DNA from: Salvelinus alpinus
Lineage: Eukaryota; Chordata; Actinopteri; Salmoniformes; Salmonidae
Length of the DNA stretch: 64,000 bases
Assembly: GCF_045679555.1 (NCBI RefSeq)
Contig: NC_092096.1
Location: 29,210,364-29,274,363, forward strand
Direction of reading: 5' to 3'
Shown here: positions 1-12,735 of the stretch, piece by piece
Layout of the letters: each line of letters opens with the position of its first letter
Numbering within the stretch: position 1 is the first letter of the stretch
Position numbers and translations under genes: made by a program
The notes under the pieces: model-generated
Databases searched by the model: none
What the model saw: only the letters and a program-made list of their open reading frames with translations
Told to the model about the DNA's origin: nothing

Positions 1-691
1 GCCTCCAGGCATTCTCCTCCCCTCAGCTGATTTCCTTTCCCTCACTGCGAGTGGAATATCACCACAGACATCTAGTAGGCCGTCTCAGAGGACTTGGTTG
101 TCTCGACAATATCCTATTTCTATTCTTCCATTTTAGAGTCATACAAAACGCTGCTCATTCTCCAAGGCAACCTTTCCTCCGTCTATTTGCACTTCAATCT
201 TATTAGTGTAGCTGGATAGTTTTTTATTTTTTTGTCCAAATGTCGAAATTGTATACTGATATGAAAATTGATATCCTTCAATCATGTTATTCTTGCCCTG
301 ACAAAAGCACAGTCTGTGTGCCAGGGGCTGAGTTCTAGTAGCCTGTGTGAGTGAAGGATTTTGGATTTCTCCCCCTGGTCTATCCCACTGCCAACAGTGT
401 CTAAACCCACTTCCAGTGATCCGTGCAGCTCCTTTAGTCTACGAGCATTTGGATACAATCACTACAGTGCTGAAATCCATTCTGAAAATGACACATTTCC
501 TTTGCCAGGCTGACACCACTTGTAATATAATGGAAGGGTTGAATGACAGATGAATGTAAGCGATATGCTAGGAAGATTTAATTGTCAGCCCCCAAAACCT
601 TTTTCTGCCCTCTTCCCATAGTAACGACACCAGCTGGTGGTAGTTTGTCACTCAATGTGTTTTTTCTATATTTTTTCTCCTCCCCCCGCAG
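1..691. other. Upstream flank of gas2l3, no gene recognised
   Basis: This stretch precedes the first recognisable gas2l3 coding exon. It ends in a pyrimidine-rich tract and a CAG acceptor immediately before 692. A short open frame at 347-553 has no recognisable similarity or splice support. An upstream non-coding or short coding exon of gas2l3 could lie here or left of the window, but none can be identified. Confidence 0.5.
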
Positions 692-3600
692 ATGTGGTTC
701 GGGGAGAAGTTTGACACGCCTCTGCAGAGTCCACGCAGCCCTTTGACGCTGCGCCATGGGCCGGGCTTGGCCGATGTCTTCCAGTATGACCAGTGGCTGG
801 CCGTGCGCCACGAAGCCACACTGGTACCCATGCAGGAGGACCTAGCCATCTGGCTCACCGGGATGCTGGGTAAGACCAGGAGGGTCATGGGGGAAAATAA
901 TTCAAAAAGTGTCGTTGTCTTGTTCCTGTGGCATTATTTGTACTCTGAACCTGGCAATGGAAGTTTGTTGGATGTGCAGCCTAGAATTCTTTCTTTTTTG
1001 TTAATAATTTGGCCTTAAATGTCTCGCCCTGTCACTCACCCCTCACTCCCAACAATACACACTAACACACTCATGCTAATATTTTCCTTTGTCTCTGATA
1101 CACAGGAGAGGAGGTGAGAGCGGAGAGCTTCATGGCGGAGCTGAACAACGGGGTGAAGCTGTGTCGGCTAATCGGAGCTCTGCAGAGCAGGATCTCTCAG
1201 AGCGGGGCCTCGGATATGGGCAAGGTGAGCTGTGATTAGAGGAATGGCAGGGGGAACAGGATATTAAGGAAGAGTGGGGAGAGTGGTAAGGATAGGGTAG
1301 TTTGAGATGGCGGTCTGTTTCCCATCTGAAAAGAGTTGGTGCGTTTGGTTCTGAAATGTTTTGTTTTTCTGTCCATTTGAAAATATTACCTAACCAAGAA
1401 TGGTCATATGTCAACTGTGATGCAATGCATGTGTGGTTAATTTGTTGTACTTTTTGAATGCCTTTCCCTGCAGTTGTTTCCCATGAAGAAGGTGGCATGT
1501 AAGTGCAATGCCTCTCCAGGGTCCTTTTTCGCCCGCGACAACACTGCCAACTTCCTGGGCTGGTGTCGCCGCATAGGCGTGGAAGAGACATACCTGTTTG
1601 AATCGGAGGGCCTAGGTACGTGTTTTAGTTGGTGGGGAGGCTGTACTGACCAGTAAGCACAGCAAGTAGGAGCTAATCACAAACGGCCATCGCTCCAGAC
1701 AGTTTTGAAGTGCATATTTGGGTTATTTTTTCTCGGCAGCCTCTAGTTAGCTTAGCATTCTGGCACGAATGTCCACAGGTATCAATCAAACCAAAACCCA
1801 TTCCGTCTTGTGTAATCAGTAGAGCAGAACCATGGTTGTACAGTCGAGGTAGGGTCCAACTCCATTCCATCCCACCACTCTTGTAACATTACTACATTAT
1901 CCTTGGAGTTAATTACCTAGGAGTTGATTAATACATTACTATGTTGCCCTTGGTGTTGTTTGATATATTACGACATTACCCTTGGAGTTGATTAATGGCT
2001 TCTTAGCTTAATCGGTTCAAAGAAACATGGGCTGAGTTGTAAGCCTTTAATGACTGAACGGAGCAGATGCCTCCACTGCAGCCATTGTCTGGCTTTTGTT
2101 TAAGCCATCCTCCTTAATGACATAATAGGATCCACCATAGAGAGCAATTAACATAAGTTCTTTATGTGAACACCTCGTTAAAAGTAATGGGTTTGTGACA
2201 CTGCTGCGATACTATACAACCATGTCGTCTCTCTACAATATGTATTTTCTCTGTCTCGCAGTTCTGCACAAGGATCCCAGGCAGGTGTGTCTGTGTCTGC
2301 TAGAGATCGGCCGCATCGTCTCCAAGTAAGTTTCCCTTGGTTGATTGATGATGTACAGTACCAGTCAAAAGTTTGGACATGCCTACAGTGATTCCATGTG
2401 TTATTTCATAGTTTTGATGTCTTCACTATTATTCTACAATGTAAAAAATAAAGAAAAACCCTTGAATGTGTAGGTGTGTCCAAACTTTTGACTGGCACTG
2501 TATGTGCTGTAGGTGTTGCACTGTGACAAAGGTAAGATAAGATCATTCTAGAACATGACCACCACATTTTGTTTTGACCTTTCACTGATCCTGTAGTTAT
2601 GAAATGTGGTATGTTGCAGCTGTGTTGGGGTAGAAAGATGGACAATGCAGCAAATGTGTGGCATCTTTTTTCCTATCCTAACAGTCCCTTTAGAGCACTG
2701 AACTGATCTGTTTTTCTCCATAGGTATGGGGTGGAGCCTCCGGTACTGGTGAAACTGGAGAAGGAGATTGAGCTGGAGGAGACCCTGCTGAAGACTACAG
2801 AGCCTGCTCCTGCAGTCAAAACCTTCACTGTGTGTTGCCAGCATGGGGGCCTCTACCAGCCTGGGGTAAGTCACTCCAAGAGTTAAAACTGCTATTGTCA
2901 AATTTGTACTGACTAAATAGGGACTCGGCTCCACTTTCGTCTCATCTCTTGTTGTTCTATTAAAATAGTTAGTTGGTGACCCAGTTCATCAGATCCAAAA
3001 TGGCGGCAGCAGTGGCTCTAGTTGCCTCGCTGCTCAGGGCTGTATGAGTCATTATGGTCCTTGTGATGCTCCATCCATCCGGGGTCATGTGACTCTGTAG
3101 CCTGTGGCACCAATGCAGCGCAGTCACAACATCAACAAACATCAGAACGCTTCCTGTGTCCACAGCCTAAGCTGCATGACTCTTAGCCTTTGATTAGTGT
3201 GTTTGCCAAAGCGGTCCTCTTCAACTACAGTATTCAGAGGCTGCTACTGAATGCTGTTCTATAGCCTTTCAAGTCTTTTCAACTTAAAATTGGTTCATTT
3301 GAGTTCATCGGTTCATTGGGTTTTCCTGTTAGCAACTCCGCTTTATCCTTAGGCGATGGATAATGAAACAGGGTTTCTCAATGTTTTAGAGAATTTCTTT
3401 CTCATGTTCTTACTTACTTATCCAGGACTCTATAGACCCATGTTAATTCTCCATCTCTGTGTTACAGGAGCAACATCTGACGGACGAGCCTCCGTGTAAC
3501 TGCTCCCAGAGAGTATCTATTGAATACCTGTCAGAGGGCCGTTACAGACTGGGAGACAAGACCCTCTTCATCCGGGTGAGCAGCACACACTGTATAGTGA

Positions 3601-6600
3601 CACACTGAACACTCCCAACCAAGCATTGAACACCAGTGTTGGGGTCAATTCCACTGCTAAGTGAGCATTAGACCTGTAGCTAGTGACACACCCTTTCTGT
3701 CCTCTGCCAAGAGACCAGGAAACATCTCTCCACCGTAACCTCATTCATTACCTGGCCACTAATCCAAAGGTTCAGTCTTGGTACCTGGCACACGTTTGGC
3801 TGTGTCAGCACCGTATAAATTAAATTACTACACATGACGTAATTCTATGGTCAGTACTTGTCTGGTCCTTTATACCTTCACATACTATAGACTGAATAGT
3901 CCTGTAGACTTGAGACCAACCTGCTATATAGACTACATAGTCCTGTAGACTTGAGACCAACCCTACTATATAGACTAGATGGTCCTGTAGACTTGAGATC
4001 AACCTGCTATATAGACTAGGTAGTCCTGTAGACTTGAGACCAACCTACTAGATAGTCCTGTAGACTTGAGACCAACCCTACTATATAGACTAGATGGTCC
4101 TGTAGACTTGAGATCAACCTGCTATATAGACTAGGTAGTCCTGTAGACTTGAGACCAACCTACTAGATAGTCCTGTAGACTTGAGACCAACCCTACTATA
4201 TAGACTAGGTAGTCCTGTAGACTTGAGACCAACCCTACTATATAGACTAGATAGTCCTGTAGACTTGAGACCAACCCTACTATATAGACTAGATGGTCCG
4301 GTAGACTTGAGACCAACCTACTAGATAGTCCTGTAGACTTGAGACAAAGACATTTTGGGAAAGTAAGCTTAGTACCGATGTTGGGTATTTAAGGCTGATA
4401 AAATGGTGATACAACTGGAAAGTAAAAGGCCGTGCCAAGTGTAAAACCCAGCGGTGTAGGGTAAAGGAAGGAGGAAACGTCTGTCTGTTGCTCACGGTTC
4501 TACACAGCAGCAGATCACACCCTAAGCTCATTAGGGAAGCAGAGTGGATCTTGTTAGTACTGGACCTACAGGAGGGATTACATCATTATTGGCCAAGGTA
4601 CAGCGTTAACACTTCCATCAAACAGCAGCTGAAAAATAGATGGTAGCTGTAGATAGTAGTTGGCAGCACTGTAGATATTAGTTGGTGGTAGTAGGAGTGA
4701 GTAGTGAGCGGTTAGTTGTGGTGGTAGTAGGAGTGAGAAGTGAGTGGTTAGGAGTGAGAAGTGAGTGGTTAGGAGTGAGAAGTGAGTGGTTAGGAGTGAG
4801 AAGTGAGTGGTTAGGAGTGAGAAGTGAGTGGTTAGGAGTGAGAAGTGAGTGGTTAGGAGTGAGAAGTGAGTGGTTAGGAGTGAGAAGTGAGTGGTTAGGA
4901 GTGAGAAGTGAGTGGTTAGGAGTGAGAAGTGAGTGGTTAGGAGTGAGAAGTGAGCGGTTAGGAGTGAGTAGTGAGCGGTTAGGAGTGAGTAGTGAGCGGT
5001 TAGGAGTGAGGAGTGAGTGGTTAGGAGTGAGGAGTGAGTAGTGAGCGGTTAGGAGTGAGTAGTGAGCGGTTAGGAGTGAGTAGTAGGAGTGAGTGGTAAG
5101 TAGTAGTAGGAGTGAGTGGTAAGTAGTAGTAGGAGTGAGTGGTGGGTAGTAGTAGGAGTGAGTGGTAAGTAGTAGTAGGAGTGAGTGGTAAGTAGTAGTA
5201 GGAGTGAGTGGTAAGTAGTAGTAGGAGTGAGTGGTTAGTAGTAGTAGGAGTGAGTGGTTAGTAGGAGTGAGTGGTAAGTAGTAGTAGTAGGAGTGAGTGG
5301 TAAGTAGTAGTGGGAGTGAGTGTAGATGCGGTTAACCCTTTAAAGAGACCAACTGCAATGTCTCACAATGTCACTCTCTCTCTCACTGTGATAGATGCTG
5401 CATGGGAAGCATGTGATGGTGCGTGTGGGGGGTGGCTGGGACACCCTAAGGGGTTTCCTGCTCAAGTATGACCCCGGCCGGGTGCTCCAGTTCACCACTC
5501 TGGAGCAGAAGATCCTGGCATACCAGAAGGGTCCACCGGGCCACGGTGGCCACGGCTCTGCAGCAGCAGCCCCTCCACCTGACATGGACCCTCTCGCTGC
5601 AGTCAACCTCATCCCCTCGTCTTCTTCCTCGTCTTCCTCTGGTTCGGCCTCCAAAGCCACCTGCACCCCCGTCTCGACCCCTACTCTGCCCAGGAAAGCA
5701 GCCGCAGCACCCAAAAAGATCCTGCAGATGCCCCTTCCCTCCCCCAAGAAGCCCACCCAGAAGCCCTTGCCAATCCCCAAGAAGGTGGCTGCTGTGTTGC
5801 CCACCCTGTCTTCGCAGCAGGGCCCAAGCCCTTCCATTCACAGTGGCAAGAGCCAGCAGACGGCGCCTCTGCTCCATTCCTCTTCTTCCTCAGCCGTGGC
5901 TCCTTCTGCCCCCAAGCTGAAGCTCAGGCCGTCCCCTCGTGGCGCCCTCTCCCAGCCTCGTAGCCCTGTGTGCCCCGAGCCCTCCCGTAAATGTCCTAAA
6001 CCCTCCTCCACTCCATCCACCCACACCTCCATCACAGTGCCTCGCCCCGCCACAGCCCCATCAAGGGTCCCCTTCCAGAAAGAGGGCCGACCCCCAACCG
6101 GCGCCACTCAACGCCGCCTGTCTCAGAGACGGCCCGCCTCCCCGGCCTCGCGCCTTCGTCTGGATGCTGCCAGACGGGTCCGTCCAACCCCCCGTGTGAC
6201 TGTGCCAACACCCAGGCCGGCAACAGCCCAACCCGCCAGGACACTAACCCCTACCTCCAGGACTGCCACAACAGCCCTGCCCAAATCCACCATCTCACTC
6301 CCCAAGAGCAAAGACACCACAGCCAAAAGCCAGGCCCAAACCAGGGCCATCTCCAAAGTGGTTGTGCCTCTATGTGGCGGCACCCCTGGGCCGTTACCAG
6401 GGGCCCCTAGTGGCTCTACTGCTGTTGGCAAGACCAACCAGAGAACGGTACCAACTGCCCAGAGGGCAGTACGGAGGCAAGCGCCCTCTGCCATCACCCC
6501 CTCTCTCAAACCGCAGCCCACCAAAACGGCCCCCCAAAATACCAGCCCCAACATCAAAGCCCTCCCTTCCCAAAAGAACACTGCTCTCACAAAGAAGACC

Positions 6601-6666
6601 CAACTCAAGAACAAAAGTGAGGACCCTTATTTTGAAATGAACGGTAGAAGGCATCAGAAGACGTGA
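692..6666 (+). CDS. gas2l3: GAS2-like protein 3 (growth-arrest-specific 2-like 3), seven visible coding exons
   Basis: This is a cytoskeletal linker of the GAS2 family, which binds actin through a calponin-homology (CH) domain and microtubules through a GAR domain. Exons: 692-869, 1106-1224, 1474-1615, 2262-2325, 2724-2865, 3468-3575, 5395-6666. All junctions are GT/AG with consistent phases, giving 674 residues against about 694 remembered for human. Residues about 1-170 carry the CH domain ([35 protein letters not shown]). Residues about 216-280 carry the GAR domain ([31 protein letters not shown]). The large last exon encodes a long Pro/Ser/Thr/Lys-rich basic tail typical of GAS2L3, and the C-terminus ([10 protein letters not shown]) resembles the mammalian end. 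The ATG at 692 sits directly after an acceptor, so it may be the start codon or an internal codon if an upstream exon adds a few residues. The last intron holds two minisatellites. Homology call is by remembered sequence. Confidence 0.93.
2356..2500. mobile_element. Short Tc1-type MITE in a gas2l3 intron
   Basis: The 145 bp element begins CAGTACCAGTCAAAAGTTTG and ends with the inverted copy, differing at one base over about 24 bp. It is flanked on both sides by TA (2354-2355 and 2501-2502), the Tc1/mariner target duplication. It carries no coding sequence. It lies in the intron between gas2l3 exons 2262-2325 and 2724-2865. Confidence 0.85.
3890..4345. repeat. Minisatellite, about 43 bp unit
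   Basis: About ten tandem units share the core TCCTGTAGACTTGAGACCAA followed by a TATATAGACTAG stretch. Full units are about 43 bp and are mixed with shorter units of about 30 bp that lack the TATATAGA part, so there is a higher-order pattern. It lies in the last intron of gas2l3. Open frames across it on the minus strand are products of the repetition, not genes. Confidence 0.9.
4679..5330. repeat. Purine-rich minisatellite, 21 bp unit grading into a 24 bp unit
   Basis: The first part (about 4735-4960) is a near-perfect array of a 21 bp unit, GGAGTGAGAAGTGAGTGGTTA. It passes through diverged copies into a second array with units around GGAGTGAGTGGTAAGTAGTA. The plus strand is almost free of C. 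It occupies the end of the last gas2l3 intron and stops about 65 bp before the last exon. A 119-codon open frame inside it merely reads the repeat and is not a gene. Confidence 0.92.
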
Positions 6667-8520
6667 GACGTAGTTGGGGGGCGTAGTAACGTGACGGGGA
6701 GGGACTGTACTGTCCTACTGAACATTAGTGCTTCCATCACGGTATTTGTCTGAATAAGTCCCCAACCAGGATTCTGCAGAACACCAATGTCCACACAAAT
6801 ATATACCCAACCGGTTACAGATGCAGCAACTGTCAAGACACGCCAGTGTGTAACTTTCAAAACGCCATTTGCACCGCTACCATCTTTACATTTGTTTCTC
6901 AGTTGGTACGATTTTCTTTGTTACTTACCTTGTCATTTTATTGTCCTGTTGTCGAAAGCTCATGCTTCAATAGCATTTGACAATAAGTATGTTTTTATAC
7001 TGTCTTTGAATGGGTTGAGAAGTGAGTGATACTGATTTTATCTGAGGTCAGCTCAATTCAGTCTTAAGCCTAACACAGAAACACTCAATGGAAGCGTTGT
7101 AAACCAACATCCCATCAACAGCCTTTTGTTTCTTATCCTTTTTCCATCATTTTGAGTGTTTTTGAAAGCTTTCTAATGTCTATTCGTATGTCTTGAGGTT
7201 CCCTAGAGGGCTCTATCTTTGTCCATCTGATCTGATACATATTTTTCTCTGCATATAAAAGTTATACTTTTTAAACATTGGCATTTTCTTTTCAGAAAGG
7301 GTCATTTCTGTGCAGAGCTAACTAAGGCAGCACACTTTGAAAATGTTAATTATTCATTACAAAGCAGGTTATTGTAACCAAATGTTTGACAGGAAGTATA
7401 ACTGGACTGAATGTTTGTGCTCAGTGTGGATAAGCTTTTCATTGATGGAGGTTTGATTGAATATAGACGTTTGTTTCTCTTTGTCACAGACTGGAGGATG
7501 ATGGGGTGTTTTCCATTTTAGAGGTAAAATTAAGCACTGTTGTAATGTTTCTCGTGTGCCTTTAGAAATGACTGTTGCTGAGTGGCGTTAGAATGTACTA
7601 GAAACTAGGGTTTTAATATTTTTTACAAATGAGAATTGCACAAAGTACAAGCGCTCGGACTGAGTTTTTTTTAATTTTTTATTACATGGTCAAATCTCAA
7701 ATGAGTTACTACTGATAATATGCCTGTTACACATCCTTTGAACACATCGAGGCGATGGCAACTAAAGGACAAGCAAAGCCATTAATCATTTTCCAGAGGG
7801 GGAAGTTATCGTGAGGTAGATTTTTATTTGTTTTGTCATCTGAGTCTTTTCATTGATCATATTTTTACTTTTCTATGTGGTCTTCATGTCTAAGTTACTT
7901 TGTCTGTTTTCTTGGTCAGCACTTTATGAAAACCTCTTGGTGTGTTTGTCACTTTGAATGTTGATTCTGTTGATTTGTGTTGTCTGATCTACCTTTGTTA
8001 CATTGTCCAATAAAAGGCCAAACGTTGGCAGACTTCCAGCAAAACATGTCTGTGCTTCATAATTGACAGTAACATTTGAAGTCAGTGGAAATGGTATTGA
8101 TATTGACTTCCAGGAACTAAGCATACTCATACCCTTTTCACACTCTTGTGCTAACCCCAACCGTACGGAGCTGGCTTTCACATGGTCCTTTCCAGCACAG
8201 TTTTAGCAACTACAATGGATGTGTAACCAGGCTGGCACAGTAGAGCTTGGCTTGGCCTAGAATAATCCTAGGGTTTGGCTCAGTAGTGTGAAAAAAGGTA
8301 TGCGTAGATGTACAGATATGTGCAGTATAAAGTACTAGAAGGTCTTTGAAAGTTGAGATCTGTGCCGTCAGAGTAGAGCCGTATACTTAGTTCAATAGGG
8401 ATTCATATAATTTCCACAATAGTCCTTGGTTACCACTTCATTTACTTGATCAGCTCAGTGATGACTGCTTTGAGGAACATTTTTACTTAATGTGATGGTT
8501 GGTTGTCTCAGCTGGGGACC
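6667..8520 (+). other. gas2l3 3' UTR with candidate poly(A) signal, then plain spacer
   Basis: The stretch follows the gas2l3 stop codon, is AT-rich and holds no plausible gene. A canonical AATAAA lies at 8009-8014, which would give a 3' UTR of about 1.36 kb. From about 8035 to 8520 nothing is recognised. Small open frames here lack similarity or splice context. Confidence 0.55.
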
Positions 8521-11500
8521 TTAAAGCAGCAATCAGCAGTTGAAACGATAACAAATCGTCCTCCCCGTTTTGGTAAAAAGCTGACTACTGGGGCTGGAGA
8601 AATGTAACCACTGAAATTCATAGAGCTATGGTTGCAAGGAGTGACCTTCCATAATATACAAAACATGGTTAAAAGTAGCATTTGAGGCTATATGGTGTTT
8701 ATACTTTGTTTACAAACAAAGTAAAAACAAGCTTGTATTTTGGATTCTGATGGGGTATGACAGTTGAACTAAGCTCATGAGGCATTTACACTGAGTGTAC
8801 AAAACATTAGAAACGCCTTCCTGATATTGAGTTTCACCCCCCTTTGCCCTCAGAACAGCCTCAATTTGTCGGGTCATGGATTCGACAAGGTGTCAAGTGT
8901 TCCACAGGGATGTTGACTCCAATGCTTCCCACAGTTGTGTGAAGTTGGCTGGATGTCCTTTGGATGGTGAACCATTCTTGATACACAGGAAACTCATAAA
9001 CATGAAAAACCCAGCAGCGTTGCAGTAGACACTCAAACCGGTGCGCCTGGCACCTACTACCATACCCCGTTCAAAGACACTTAAATATTTTGTCTTGCCC
9101 TTTCACCCTCTGAATGGCAAACATACACAATCCATGTCTCAATTATCTCAAGGGTTAAACATCCTTAAAGTGTTGTCAATAAGGGATCATAGATTTCACC
9201 TGGTCAGTCTGTCATGGAAAGAGCAGGTCTACCAAATCCATTAATTTTAATATGTTGATTACTTCTCCTTGCCATTATCATTCACCTGATAAGACAAGAT
9301 GTGTTGCTAACATGGGGTGGGGGGGGGGGGGGTCGCTGGGCATGAAAAGGTTAAAGATCCCTGCTCTAGATGTCTCTGTGTACAATGTGTTATGTCACTA
9401 TATTTATTCCCAGTAATTATATCTAATAAAACTTGTTTTTAAATATAATTTGTTGAGGGAGACTGTTGCGTTACAGCCTGAATTTAAAATTGATTAAATA
9501 TAGATATTTTGTAACTGGCCTACAAACAATACCCCATGATGTCAAAGTGGAATTATGTTTTAACTGAAGACCTGAAATGTCTTGAGTCAATAAGTATTCA
9601 ACCTCTTTGTTATGGCAAGCTTAAATAGGTTCAGGAGTAAAAATGTGCTTAAAAAGTCACAATAAGTTGCATGGACTCTGTGTACAATAATAGTGTTTAA
9701 CATGATATTTGAATGACTACCTCATCTCTGTACTCCATGGCTGTGATAGGAGGAAACTGAGGATGGATCAACAATATTATAGTTACTCCACAATTTTTAT
9801 TTTATTTATTTAACCTTTATTTAACTAGGCAAGTCAGATAAGAATAAACTCTTACTTACAATGACGGCCTACCAAAGGCTTCCTGCGGGGACGGGGGCCT
9901 GGGATTAAAATAAATAAATAAATACAACATAAATCTAGGACAAAATACACATCACAACAAGAGAGACAACACAACACTACATAAAGAGAGACCTAAGACA
10001 ACAACATAGCAAGGCAGCAACACATGACAACACAGCATGGTAGCAAAACAACATAACAACAACATTGTAGCAACACAACATGGTAGCAGCACAAAACATG
10101 GTACAAACATTATTGGGCACAGTCAACAGCACAAAGGTCAAGAAGGTAGAGACAACAGTACATCACACAAAGCAGCCACAACTGTCAGTAAGAGTGTCTA
10201 TGATTGAGTCTTTGAATGAAGAGATTGAGATAAAACTGTCCAGTTTGTGTGTTTGTTGCAGCTCGTTCCAGTCGCTAGCTGCAGCGAACTGAAAAGAGGA
10301 GCGACCCAGGGATGTGTGTGCTTTGGGGACCATTAACAGAATGTGACTGGCAGAATGGGTGTTGTATGTGGAGGATGAGGGCTGCAGTAGATATCTCAGC
10401 TAGGGGGGAGTAAGGCCTAAGAGGGTTTAATAAATAAGCATCAACCAGTGGATCTTGCAATGGGTATACAGAGATGACCAGTTTACAGAGGAGTATAGAG
10501 TGCAGTGATGTGTACTATAAGGAGCATTGGCGGCAAATCTGATGGCCGAATGGTAAAGAACGTCTTGCCGCTCGAGAGCACCGTTACCTGCCGATCTATA
10601 AATTATGTCCCCGTAATCTAACATGGGTAGGATGGTCATCTGAATCAGGGTTAGTTTGGCAGCTGGGGTGAAAGAGGAGCGATTATTATAGAGGAAACCA
10701 AGTCTAGATTTAACTTTAGCCTGCAGCTTTGATATGTGCTGAGAGAAGGACAGTGCACCGCCTAGCCATACTCCCAAGTACTTGTATGAGGTGACTACCT
10801 CAAGCTCGAAACGCTCAGAGGTAGTAATAACACCTGTGGGAAGAGGGGCATTCTTCTTACCAAACCACATGACCTTTGTTTTGGAGGTGTTCAGAACAGG
10901 GTTAATGGTAGAGAAAGCTTGTTGGACACTAAGAAAGCTTTGTTGTAGAGCGTTTAACATAAAATCCAGGGAGGGGCCAGCTGAGTATAAGACTGTATCA
11001 TCTGCATATAAATGGATGAGAGAGCTTCCTACTGCCTGAGCTATGTTGTTGATGTAAATTGAGAAGAGCGTGGGGCCTAGGATTGAGCCTTGGGGTACTC
11101 CCTTGGTGACAGGCAGTGGCTGAGACAGCAGATTTTCTGACTTTATACACTGCACTCTTTGAGAGAGGTAGTTAGCAAACCAGGCCAAAGACCACTTAAA
11201 GACACCAATACTCCTTAGCCGGCCCACAAGAATGAAATGGTCTACCGTATCAAAAGCTTTGGCCAAGTCAATAAAAATAGAAGCACAATATTGCTTAGAA
11301 TCAAGGGCAATGGTGACATCATTGAAAACCTTTAAGGTTGCAGTGACACATCCATAACCTGAGCGGAAACCAGAGAATACCCGAGAGAATACTATAGACA
11401 TCAAGAAAGCCAGTTAATTGGTTATTGACAAGTTTTTCCAACACTTTTGATAAACAGGGCAAAATAGAAATAGGCCTATAACATTTAGGATCAGCTTGAT

Positions 11501-12735
11501 CTCCCCCTTTAAATAAAGGACGAACTGTGGCTGCCTTCCAAGCAATGGGAACCTCCCCAGAAAGGAGAGACAGGTTAAAAAGGTTGGAGATAGGCTTGGC
11601 AATGATAGGGGCAGCAACCCTAAAGAAGAAAGGGTCTAAACCATCTGACCCAGATGTTTTTTTGGGGTCAAGTTTAAGGAGCTCCTTTAGCACCTCAGAC
11701 TTAGTGACTGCCTGCAGGGAGAAACTTTGTAGTGGGGCAGAGGAAAAAGAGGGAGAAGCATCGGGGATAGTCGCATTAGAAGGGGTGGGAGATGAGGAAA
11801 TGTTGGACAGGCAAAGAGGCATGACTGAGTCAAATAGGAATCATGACTTAATGAAGTGGTGATTAAAGAGCTCAGCCATGTGCTTCTTGTCAGTAACAAC
11901 CACATCATCAACATTAAGAGACATGGGCAGCTGTGAGGAGGAGGGTTTATTCTCCAGGTCTTTAACCGTTTTCCAGAACTTTTTGGGGTTAGACCCAGAG
12001 AGAGAGAACTGCTCCTTAAAGTAACTAACTTTGGCCTTCCGGATAGCCTGAGTGCACTTATTTCTCATTTGCCTGAATGAGAAATAAGTCAGCTTGAGTA
12101 TGCATGTGCCGAGTCTTTCGCCAAATGCAATTCTTGAGGTGGAGTAACTCTACAAGATCACGGTCGAACCAGGGGCTGAACCTGTTTTTAATTCTCATTT
12201 TCTTTATGGGGGCGTGTTTGTTAACAATACCACTGAAAATATCAAAAAAGAAGGTCCAAGCGTCTTTGACAGAGGGGAGATCAAGCTGATTCTATACCAT
12301 TTTACAGAGGCCAGTTCATGAAGGAAGGCTTGCTCATTAAAGTTTTTTAGCAAGCGTCTATGACAAATCAGGACAGGTCGTTTCACTGAGCAGCCATTAC
12401 GAACACAGGCTATAAAACAGTGATCACTAAGGTCATTACCGAAAACACGAGACTGATACCTATAAGGATTATTTGTGAGGACAACATTGAGGAGAGTAGC
12501 CTTTACTGGGTGTTTGGAGTCATACCTTGTGAGATTGGTGAAAATCTGAGAAAGATTTAGGGAGTCCCATTGCTTTAGGACTTGGTCAGGTGGATTAAGC
12601 ATGTCCCAGTTTAGGTCACCTAGCAGGACAAATTCAGACTTAGTGTAAGGGGCCAGGAGAGAGCTTAGGGCAGGTAGGGTACAGGCCGGTGCTGATGGAG
12701 GACGATAGCACCCAGCAACAGTCAACAAAGAGCTA

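Noticed and set aside
347-553. Short open frame on the plus strand before gas2l3
   Set aside because: No recognisable domain, no splice or start context, length expected by chance.
4682-5041. 119-codon open frame reading GVRSEWL repeats
   Set aside because: It is only the translation of the 21 bp minisatellite; the unit length is a multiple of three, so it stays open by itself.
5340-6654. Several long open frames antisense or in other frames to the gas2l3 last exon
   Set aside because: Shadows of a GC-rich Pro/Ser-rich coding exon; no independent similarity.
9318-9332. Run of G as a possible G-quadruplex
   Set aside because: A simple homopolymer inside degraded repeat sequence; nothing supports a function.
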